This document shows, piece by piece, positions 11,413-18,645 of a stretch of DNA of 64,000 nucleotides; the first letter of the stretch is position 1; each line of letters opens with the position of its first letter. Made by a program: the position numbers and the translations under genes. The DNA is taken from NCBI RefSeq assembly GCF_963517015.1, contig NZ_CAUQDV010000002.1:620001-684000 (forward strand), written 5' to 3'. Source of the DNA: an uncultured Devosia sp. Its GTDB lineage: Bacteria > Pseudomonadota > Alphaproteobacteria > Rhizobiales > Devosiaceae. The notes beneath the pieces are model-generated. The model worked only from the letters and a program-made list of their open reading frames with translations. It was not told the DNA's origin and made no database searches.

Positions 11413-12299
11413 TGGTGCCCCTCCTTGCGGTTGAGGAACATGGTCAGTGGGACCACAAGAATGCCGATCAGGATGAAGAGCACCACATTGCCGGCGGTCG
11501 AGAGGCCGAAGAAGCCGGACTGGTACTGCTTATAGATCACCGAGGCGATGGTGTCGGAGGCAAAGCCCGGCCCGCCCTTGGTCATGGCCCAGATCAGATC
11601 GAAGGTGCGCAGGCCGCCGATGAAGGACAGCGTGATGACCGTTGCCGTGGCGGGGCGCGCCAGCGGCAGGGTGATGTAGAGGAAGTTCTGGAATTTGGTC
11701 GCGCCGTCGATGCGGGCGGCTTCGTAATAGTCCTGCGGAATGGCTACGATGCCGGCGATATAGATCACCGTGGCAAGGCCCACGCCCTTCCAGACGTCCA
11801 CCAAAGCGACCGAGATCAAGGCCAGTTTCGGATCGGTCAGCCAGCCGGGACCCTTGATGCCAACCAGAGCCAGTGCCTCGTTGATCATGCCCTGGGTGGG
11901 ATGCATCAACACGGTAAAGGTGATGCCGACGCCGATGGTCGAGACCAGAACCGGGAAGAAGACCAGCGAGCGCAACAGGCCGCGCGCCATGACCTGGCTG
12001 GTCAGCAGCACGGCCAGCAACATGCCGACGACCACTTTCATGCCGGAGGTGATCACCGCATAGATGACGGTGTTGATCGTGCCCTGGATCAGGAAGGGTT
12101 CGCGGAAGAACTGAACGAAATTCTCGAAGCCGATGAAGGTCGAGGTGAACAGGCTCCACCGCGTCAGGCTGAAGTAGAAGGACGCGAAGGTGGGTACCAG
12201 AAACAGCACGCCATAGATGATCGCCGCCGGCAGGTAGAATGACGTCGGGTAAGGCGAGCGGCGCAGGACCGGTTTCGATTGTGCGGCAAGAGCGGCCAT
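11409..12299 (-). CDS. Carbohydrate ABC permease, MalF/UgpA type
   Basis: A 296-residue permease with about six TM segments and the EAA-type loop YYEAARIDGATKFQNF. I chose the ATG at 12299 because GGAG lies 6 nt upstream; an upstream in-frame GTG at 12311 lacks a site. It follows the binding-protein gene, from which it is separated by a strong stem-loop, and its stop overlaps the start of the MalG-type partner. Confidence 0.92.
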   Translation of the reverse strand: MAALAAQSKPVLRRSPYPTSFYLPAAIIYGVLFLVPTFASFYFSLTRWSLFTSTFIGFENFVQFFREPFLIQGTINTVIYAVITSGMKVVVGMLLAVLLTSQVMARGLLRSLVFFPVLVSTIGVGITFTVLMHPTQGMINEALALVGIKGPGWLTDPKLALISVALVDVWKGVGLATVIYIAGIVAIPQDYYEAARIDGATKFQNFLYITLPLARPATATVITLSFIGGLRTFDLIWAMTKGGPGFASDTIASVIYKQYQSGFFGLSTAGNVVLFILIGILVVPLTMFLNRKEGHQ

Positions 12300-12325
12300 A
12301 TCGGGCTCCACAGGTCAGAAAAGGC

Positions 12326-12360
12326 GATGGCTTCGGGCAGACTAGGTGCCCGAAGCCATC
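12326..12360 (-). terminator. Strong intra-operon stem-loop between binding protein and permeases
   Basis: Perfect 14-bp inverted repeat (GATGGCTTCGGGCA and its complement) with a 7-nt loop, in the 76-nt gap between the binding-protein stop and the permease start. On the minus strand the stem is followed by GCC and then TTTT. It can act as a partial terminator or as a 3' end stabiliser that keeps binding-protein mRNA above permease mRNA. Confidence 0.65.
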
Positions 12361-12375
12361 CGAAACGCAATAGTC

Positions 12376-13659
12376 TTACCAGCCGGGGAGGCCGAGCTGC
12401 TGAGCCTGCTTGCGAACATCTTCGTCATAGAGCTCGGCCGCGCTGGCCGGCTCGCGGAAGCCCGAACCGACTTCAACGGTCAGCTGCTCGAGGATCGGTC
12501 CCTTGATGGGCGAGACGAATTCGAGGGCGGGCGAATTGTTGCCGTTTTCGAAGTAGGGCAGCAGGTCGCGCACGGACTGGACGACGTCGTCGGGCAGTTC
12601 GCAGCCATCGATCAGATAGGGACCGTTGATCGCCACCGCACCACTCTGGACTTCACAGCCCTCGGGGCTGGCGACGAAGTCGAGGAACTGCTTCGCCAGG
12701 TCGATATTGGCCGAGGTCTGGGGGATGTAGAAGCCGGCAGGCATCCAGACGGTCAGGCCAGTGTCTTCGGCCTTTTCGGCCGGCAGGGCGAAGAAGCCGA
12801 CATCGTTGACCAGTTCGGGATAGCCGGCCGAGAGGGCCGGAATGGCAAAGGTGATCATCGGATAGTGGGCACCAGCGCCTTCGGCGATCATGCGCAGGCC
12901 GTCTTCATAGCGGGCAGCGCCGACATCCTCGTTGTAATAACCGCCAGCCTGGACTTCCTTGAGATATTCGAAGCCGCGTTCGGCCGCCGGGGTCGTCGCG
13001 AACTTGGCCGTGCCGGCAGTGTATTGCGCGGCGAAGTCAGGAACCTGCTTCTGCACATTGTAGAAGTCGGCCAGCACCAGAACCTGGCTGGTCCAAGGTT
13101 CGCCATAGGTGCCGATGACAGCCGGGATGCCGGCAGCCTTGATCTTCTCGTTATTGGCCATGAACTCGGCCCAGGTGGTGGGCACTTCGAGACCAAGCTG
13201 CTCGTAGATCTTGCGATTGTAGAAAATACCGCCTGCTTCGGCGGGACGGGTCGGGACGCCATAGACGCCGTCACCAGCAGAGACCACCGACTTGAAGGTC
13301 TCCGAGACGCGGTCCATGAAGGGCTCGGCGCTGAGGTCGACCAGGGTCTGCTGCGGCGCGATGGCCTGCAGCAGCGAGCCGGAATTGTACCAGAAGACGT
13401 CGGTCATCTGGCCGGTGGCGAGGCGGGTCTTGACGATGTTGTCACCTTCACCGCCACCCGGGCGCGCCTCGATCTCGACGGAGACGTCGGGATGCTTGGC
13501 TTCGAAAGCTTCGGCCAGGGCATTGGAGATGGCGATGGTGTGCGAGGCATTGTCGACCAGCACGCTCAGTGTGGTCTGGGCCATGGCGGCGCCCGAAAGC
13601 GCCGTCATCGCCAGAAGGCCAGTTGCAAGGGCAGTCAGGGTCGTCTTGGTTTTAGTCAT
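12376..13659 (-). CDS. Sugar ABC binding protein, copy 1 (periplasmic)
   Basis: A 427-residue family-1 extracellular solute-binding protein. The N terminus is a signal peptide (MTKTKTTLTALATGLL, cleavage after AMAQ or just before it). The body has the type-I SBP signatures YGVPTRPAEAGGIFYN and YGEPWTSQ, and two C-terminal cysteines (SPEGC and IDGC) that may pair. It is clearly homologous along its whole length to the neighbouring copy 2, by eye about two thirds identical. Its ribosome binding site is weaker (GGAAAC) than that of copy 2. The ligand is probably a rhamnose-containing sugar, judged from the GH78 gene in the operon. Confidence 0.92.
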   Translation of the reverse strand: MTKTKTTLTALATGLLAMTALSGAAMAQTTLSVLVDNASHTIAISNALAEAFEAKHPDVSVEIEARPGGGEGDNIVKTRLATGQMTDVFWYNSGSLLQAIAPQQTLVDLSAEPFMDRVSETFKSVVSAGDGVYGVPTRPAEAGGIFYNRKIYEQLGLEVPTTWAEFMANNEKIKAAGIPAVIGTYGEPWTSQVLVLADFYNVQKQVPDFAAQYTAGTAKFATTPAAERGFEYLKEVQAGGYYNEDVGAARYEDGLRMIAEGAGAHYPMITFAIPALSAGYPELVNDVGFFALPAEKAEDTGLTVWMPAGFYIPQTSANIDLAKQFLDFVASPEGCEVQSGAVAINGPYLIDGCELPDDVVQSVRDLLPYFENGNNSPALEFVSPIKGPILEQLTVEVGSGFREPASAAELYDEDVRKQAQQLGLPGW

Positions 13660-13708
13660 GGTCTAGTTTCCGTAGTTAGTCCGTGCAGTGGCCTGCTTGT
13701 CGTGGATC

Positions 13709-13728
13709 GTCGGGCTTACCAGCCCGAC
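13709..13728 (-). other. Stem-loop across the stop codon of binding protein copy 2
   Basis: Perfect 8-bp inverted repeat GTCGGGCT / AGCCCGAC with a 4-nt loop that contains part of the TAA stop of copy 2. No T run follows, so it is more likely an RNA 3' end protector or a translation-insulating hairpin than a terminator. A similar hairpin (CACGCC / GGCGTG, 15063-15079) spans the stop of the rhamnosidase gene upstream. Confidence 0.45.
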
Positions 13729-15008
13729 AGACCCAGCTGCTGCGCCTGCTTGCGGGCGTCTTCGTCATAGAGAGCGGCGGCATCGGCCGGGGCGCGAATG
13801 CCCGAACCGACTTCGACAGTCAGCTGTTCAAGGATGGGGCCCTTGACCGGCGAGAGGAATTCGAGAGCCGGTGCGTTGTGGCCGCCTTCCTCGAAATAGG
13901 GCAGCAGGTCGGCGACGACCGGAGCCACTTCCTCGGGCAGTTCACAGCCATTGATCAGGAAGGGGCCGTTGACGCCGACCGTATCTTCCAGAACCTGGCA
14001 GCCTTCGGTGCTGGCCACGAAAGCCATGAACTGCTTGGCGGCGTCGGGATTGGCCGAGGTGGTCGGGATATAGAAACCGCCAGGCATCCAGGTGGTCAGG
14101 CCATTGGTCGCCGCATCGTCACCCGGCTGGGCAAAGAAGCCGACCTTATCGAGCAGTTCCGGATAGTTGTCGGAAATGGCGGGGATGGCGAAGGTCAGCA
14201 TGGGATAGTGGGCACCTTCGCCCTCCACCAGCATGCGCAGGCCGTCGTTGTAGGTGGCGGCGCCAAAATCCTCGTTCATCACGCCGGCATCATGCACCTG
14301 CTTGAGACGCTCGAAGCTCAGGGTCGCTGCCGGTGTCGTGGCAAACTTGGCCGTTCCGGCAGTGAACTGCTCGGCGAAATCCGGCACGGCATTCTGCACG
14401 TTGTAGAAGTCGGCCAGAACGAAAAGCTGGCTGGTCCAGGGTTCGCCATAGGTCTGGATGACGGCGGTCTTGCCGGCTTCCTTGATCTTTTCGTTGTTGG
14501 CCATGAACTCGTCCCAGGTCTTGGGGACTTCGAGGCCAAGCTCGGCATAGATGTCGCGGTTGTAGAAGATGCCGCCGGCTTCGGCCGGGCTGATCGGCAC
14601 GCCATAGACGGCGTCGCCAACGCTCACCACCTGCTTGAAGCTGTCGGACACATTGGCCATGAAAGGTTCGGCCGACAGGTCCATCAGCGTCTGCTGGGGT
14701 GCCAGCGCCTGCAGCAGGGAGCCGGAATTGTAGTAGAAGATGTCCGTCATCTGCTGGGTGGCGAGGCGGGTCTTGACGATGTTGTCGCCTTCGCCGCCGC
14801 CGGGACGGGTTTCGATCTCGATCGAAATGTCGGGGTTCTTGGCTTCGAAAGCACTGACCAGCGCTTCGGACAGGGCCACCGTATTGGGGCCATTATCGAT
14901 GAGCATGGTCACCGTGGTCTGTGCCATGGCAGCGCTTGAAAGCGCCGTCATGGTCAGAAGGCCGGCAGCCAGGCCGGTCAGCGTATGTTTCGTCTTGGTC
15001 GTCAGCAT
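13716..15008 (-). CDS. Sugar ABC binding protein, copy 2 (periplasmic)
   Basis: A 430-residue paralogue of copy 1 with a signal peptide (MLTTKTKHTLTGLAAGLL). It shares the blocks RPGGGEGDNIVKTRLAT, GSLLQA-APQQTL and EQLTVEVGSG, and the cysteine pair near the C terminus. It has a strong ribosome binding site (GGGAGGAAA). It lies 61 nt after the rhamnosidase gene and 56 nt before copy 1. Differences concentrate between the shared blocks, so the two may bind different rhamnosides or anomers. Confidence 0.92.
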   Translation of the reverse strand: MLTTKTKHTLTGLAAGLLTMTALSSAAMAQTTVTMLIDNGPNTVALSEALVSAFEAKNPDISIEIETRPGGGEGDNIVKTRLATQQMTDIFYYNSGSLLQALAPQQTLMDLSAEPFMANVSDSFKQVVSVGDAVYGVPISPAEAGGIFYNRDIYAELGLEVPKTWDEFMANNEKIKEAGKTAVIQTYGEPWTSQLFVLADFYNVQNAVPDFAEQFTAGTAKFATTPAATLSFERLKQVHDAGVMNEDFGAATYNDGLRMLVEGEGAHYPMLTFAIPAISDNYPELLDKVGFFAQPGDDAATNGLTTWMPGGFYIPTTSANPDAAKQFMAFVASTEGCQVLEDTVGVNGPFLINGCELPEEVAPVVADLLPYFEEGGHNAPALEFLSPVKGPILEQLTVEVGSGIRAPADAAALYDEDARKQAQQLGLSGW

Positions 15009-15069
15009 GTGGTTTCCTCCCGGTTGACCCGCTCCTCAGCGGGCTGCTGATTACTCTTCCCGCACGCCG

Positions 15070-17445
15070 TTATGGCGTGTGGGCATTGATCTGGAACTCT
15101 TCCTTCACAGCCCGCACCGGCGGGGTGAAAGAGAAGGTGACCGTGTGCTTGCCTGGCGTCAGGTCGGCACCGGCAAAGGCTGCGCCATCGACCGTCACGT
15201 CACGGTAGTCCGCCGCCAGCTTGAGCACGCCGCGCGACTGCTGGGGCACTTCGATCTCGTAGCGTGCCGTGTTGCCATCGACCGTCCAGCTGGCTGCAAT
15301 GCGGCCGCGCGGGCTGTCGTGGCTTGCCTCCACCGGAGACAGATCGGGGATGATGGTTGGCTCGAAAACGACCGTGGCAAAGCCCGGATCATTGGCATCT
15401 GGCTTGAAGCCGGCCACGGCTTCGAGCAGCCACTGGCACACCGCGCCATAGGCATAGTGATTGTAGGAATTCATCTGCGGATTGTAGATCGTGCCATCGG
15501 GCTGGACGGCGTCCCACCGCTCCCAAATCGTGGTGGCGCCCATCTTCACCTGATAGAGCCAACCGGGCACTTCTTCCTGCAGGAAGACGTCGGCCGCCAG
15601 GCCCACTTCGACGATCTTGAGCAAGGCCGGCAGCAGGGCCGGGGTGCCGATGAAGCCGGTGCCGATACGGCCTTCGGAGCGGGCGATGGTCGCCTTGAAG
15701 TAGCCCTTGGCGGCTTCGTAGTGCTCGGCCGGGATCAGGTCATGCACGATGGCAAGCGCGTATGAAGTCTGGTCGTCATAGGCCAGACGGCCGGACTTGG
15801 TGATGAATTCGTGCTGGAAAGCCGCCTTCACCTTGCCGGCCATGTCAGCCAGACGTTGGGCCGTCACGGTGTCACCCGCGATAGTGGCAATGCGCGAGAC
15901 GAGATCGGCCGTGACGTAGAGATAGATGGTTGCCGCAGCGTCGTCGCCGATGGTGGGCAGTGGCTTGGCCGAGGGACCCGAGGGCTGCAGCCAGTCGCCG
16001 AAGGAGAAGCCGCGCTCACCCCACTGGCGTGGCGGGGAAACAATCGGGCCATCGCTGATCGACCAGACGAAGTCGACCCACTTGATCATGGCCGGCAGAG
16101 CTTCGCTCAGGATCGCGGTGTCGCCATAGTGCAGGTAAAGCTGCCACGGAATGACGGCAATGGCATCGCCCCAGCCGGTCGAGCCAAAGAAGCCCTGATA
16201 GAACTCGGGCTGCATGCGCGTCGGATCGGGCACGACATGGGGCACCGCCCCGTCTTCACGCTGGTCGGCCATGATGTCGCGGACATATTTGCTGAGGAAG
16301 CCGTGGGCTTCTGCAAGATAGAGCGCCGTACCGGCAAACACCTGCGCATCGCCGGTCCAGCCCAGGCGTTCGTCACGCTGCGGGCAGTCGGTCGGCACTT
16401 CGATGAAGTTGGAGCGCTGGCTCCAGAGCGTGTTGAGCACCAGGCGGTTCACCAGCGGATTGGCGGAGGTGAAGCTGGCTTTCTGCTCGGTCACCGAGCT
16501 GGTCGGCACCGAATGGATCGCTGAGATCTTGGCATTGCCGATGATCTGGACACGGGCATAGCGGAAGCCGAAGAAGGTGAAGTGCGGGCGATAGCTTTCC
16601 TCGCCCTGCCCCGACAGCGTGTAGATCGTGTTGGACTCGGCCGTACGATAATTGACGTTGTAGAAATTGCCGTCCTTGTCGAGCACTTCGGCGTGGTCGA
16701 TGACCACCTTGGCGCCGGCTTCGCCGCTCACCGTATAAGCGACATAGCCGCCCAGGTTCTGGCCGAAGTCATGCACCGTGCGGCCATCAGCCTCGACCCA
16801 GGTCTTGACCGGGGCGATCGGGGCCAGTTCGCGCACTGGAGTGGTTTCGTGTGCCACGAGAATGGCGGGATCGAAGCTCACTGCCTCCGAACCGGCGGTC
16901 ACCCTGGTCTCGAAGCGCGCATCGAAATCCTCGCCGAAATAGATGCCGGACTTGCGGATCGGCAGCTCGCCGCTCTGCCATGAGGCGTCCGTCGACAGCA
17001 GCAGTTCGGCCTCGCCTTCACCGGCACGCAGCTCGGCGATGGCAGCGATCTTGTCGCCCCAGGTATTGTGCAGGCGGTGCTTGCCCCACATCAGCGGCGA
17101 GCGCATCCAGCCATCGGCCAACCAGATGGTGATGGTGTTTTCGCCGGCCACCAGCAGGTCCCCGACGCTGTAGGTCTGGAACGACAGGCGCTTGTCATAA
17201 GTGGTCCAGCCGGGCGTCAGCAGATCATTGCCGACGCGCTTGCCGTTGATGAAGGCGCGATAGAGACCCAGCGCGCTGATGCGCAGCACTTCGTTGCCGG
17301 TGACGGCACCGACGGCGAAGCTCTTGCTCAGGAAGGAAGCAGGCGTGCCTTCACCCTTGTCGGCAAGCGGACGCACCATGGCGGCCGTCCAGTTATAGGG
17401 CTTGGCGGTATTGATCTGGGCGTGCGGAGACATTTTGTCGTGCAT
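15070..17445 (-). CDS. Alpha-L-rhamnosidase, GH78 family
   Basis: A 791-residue enzyme that releases L-rhamnose from rhamnosides. N-terminal beta-sandwich segments (LYRAFINGKRVG, TPGWTTYDKR) precede the catalytic (alpha/alpha)6 region, recognised by CPQRDERLGWTGDAQ around residue 355-370 and by IWERWDAVQPDG and NSYNHYAYGA near 650-675. These include the acidic residues typical of GH78. No signal peptide is visible, so it probably acts in the cytoplasm on imported rhamnosides. It is the first gene of the operon and is divergent from the LacI regulator. It is a little shorter than many GH78 enzymes, though the domain order is complete. Confidence 0.92.
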   Translation of the reverse strand: MHDKMSPHAQINTAKPYNWTAAMVRPLADKGEGTPASFLSKSFAVGAVTGNEVLRISALGLYRAFINGKRVGNDLLTPGWTTYDKRLSFQTYSVGDLLVAGENTITIWLADGWMRSPLMWGKHRLHNTWGDKIAAIAELRAGEGEAELLLSTDASWQSGELPIRKSGIYFGEDFDARFETRVTAGSEAVSFDPAILVAHETTPVRELAPIAPVKTWVEADGRTVHDFGQNLGGYVAYTVSGEAGAKVVIDHAEVLDKDGNFYNVNYRTAESNTIYTLSGQGEESYRPHFTFFGFRYARVQIIGNAKISAIHSVPTSSVTEQKASFTSANPLVNRLVLNTLWSQRSNFIEVPTDCPQRDERLGWTGDAQVFAGTALYLAEAHGFLSKYVRDIMADQREDGAVPHVVPDPTRMQPEFYQGFFGSTGWGDAIAVIPWQLYLHYGDTAILSEALPAMIKWVDFVWSISDGPIVSPPRQWGERGFSFGDWLQPSGPSAKPLPTIGDDAAATIYLYVTADLVSRIATIAGDTVTAQRLADMAGKVKAAFQHEFITKSGRLAYDDQTSYALAIVHDLIPAEHYEAAKGYFKATIARSEGRIGTGFIGTPALLPALLKIVEVGLAADVFLQEEVPGWLYQVKMGATTIWERWDAVQPDGTIYNPQMNSYNHYAYGAVCQWLLEAVAGFKPDANDPGFATVVFEPTIIPDLSPVEASHDSPRGRIAASWTVDGNTARYEIEVPQQSRGVLKLAADYRDVTVDGAAFAGADLTPGKHTVTFSFTPPVRAVKEEFQINAHTP

Positions 17446-17482
17446 GCTGTCCTCCCTGGTCTAGCCGGTCGCCACCGGTCTC

Positions 17483-17510
17483 GTAGAATGTTCTACGTGT
17501 ATCGTTCTAC
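17483..17510. promoter_or_regulatory. Candidate operator between rhamnosidase and lacI-type genes
   Basis: Perfect palindrome GTAGAATGTTCTAC at 17483-17496, with a further TTCTAC half-site at 17505-17510 (14 nt, one and a half helical turns, from the previous one). It lies in the 165-nt divergent intergenic region, close to the rhamnosidase start, where a LacI-family repressor would be expected to bind. Confidence 0.55.
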
Positions 17511-17610
17511 AAAACAGATCATTTGGCAATAGGGCGTGTTGCGCTAAGGTGGAGATAGGACAACCGGCCGCAGAACGCAGAGATTCCGTCGCCAGAACAG
17601 GACTTTAAGA

Positions 17611-18645
17611 GTGGCAAAACCACCAGTGCCGGGCGGACGCGATCGCCGTGTGACTATTCGCGAAGTGGCGGAGGATGCTGGCGTTTCGGTCGCTGCTGTT
17701 TCGAAAGTCCTGCGCGATGCCTATGGCGTTTCCGATTCCCTGCGCGCCAAGGTGCGGGCCTCGATGGACCAGCTCGGGTATCGCCCCCTGGCCGCCGCGC
17801 GCGGCATGCGCGGACAGACCTATACGATCGGCCTGCTGCTGCCCGACATTCGCAATCCCTTCTTTGCCGACATCATGAGCGGCGTGAATACGGCGCTGGA
17901 ACGCACGCAGTATCGCGCCATGGTTGGCATCAGCCAGTCGTCGCCCGATACGGAAATGGTGATGGTCGAGGCGATGATCGACCGCCAGATGGATGGGCTG
18001 CTGTTGATCGGGTCCACCGAACAGCGCGCCAATCTCACCAGCATCGCCGCCCGCAAGCCGCTGGTGACCATCGGCCATCACGATCCGGCCGCGGGCAATT
18101 TCGACACGGTCAACAACAATGACCAGCAGGGTGCCATGCTGGTGGTCAAGCATCTGGTGACGAATGGCTATCGCAAGATCGCCATGCTGAGCCTTACCTC
18201 CACCACCTCGACCATTCTGGCAGAGCGCGAGATGGGCTATCGCCGCGGCATGATGGAGGCCGGCCTTGGGCAGAACATTTCCATCACACATTCACAGCAG
18301 ACGCTGCGTGAGGTGCAGATCGCCGTGCGTCGGCTACTGCAGGCGCCAAACCGGCCCGATGCGCTGTTCTGCTGGACCGACCTGATCGGGCTCGAAGCCA
18401 TCAGCGTGGCGCGTGAGCTGGGTCTGCGTATCCCCGAGGATGTTGCCATTGTCGGCTATGACAATACGATGTTCTGCGATTTCGCGCAGAACGCCCTCAC
18501 CAGCGTTGACCAATCCGGCGAAGTGCTGGGGCTGCAGGCCACCCGCCTGTTGATGGAGCGGATCAAGGGCCGCAGCGAAGGCGAACACTTCGTCGTCACG
18601 CCGCGCATCGTGGCGCGGCATAGTTCGGCCGGTCCAAAATCATGA
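17611..18645 (+). CDS. LacI-family transcriptional regulator
   Basis: A 344-residue regulator. The N-terminal HTH (VTIREVAEDAGVSVAAVSKVL, about 14-34) and hinge helix (QLGYRPLAAARGM) are followed by a periplasmic-binding-protein-like ligand domain (IGLLLPDIRNPFF). The start is a GTG at 17611. It is divergent from the rhamnosidase operon and probably represses it until rhamnose or a rhamnoside binds. Its 3' end overlaps that of treY by 6 nt, the shared palindrome TCATGA supplying both stop codons. Confidence 0.9.
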   Translation: MAKPPVPGGRDRRVTIREVAEDAGVSVAAVSKVLRDAYGVSDSLRAKVRASMDQLGYRPLAAARGMRGQTYTIGLLLPDIRNPFFADIMSGVNTALERTQYRAMVGISQSSPDTEMVMVEAMIDRQMDGLLLIGSTEQRANLTSIAARKPLVTIGHHDPAAGNFDTVNNNDQQGAMLVVKHLVTNGYRKIAMLSLTSTTSTILAEREMGYRRGMMEAGLGQNISITHSQQTLREVQIAVRRLLQAPNRPDALFCWTDLIGLEAISVARELGLRIPEDVAIVGYDNTMFCDFAQNALTSVDQSGEVLGLQATRLLMERIKGRSEGEHFVVTPRIVARHSSAGPKS

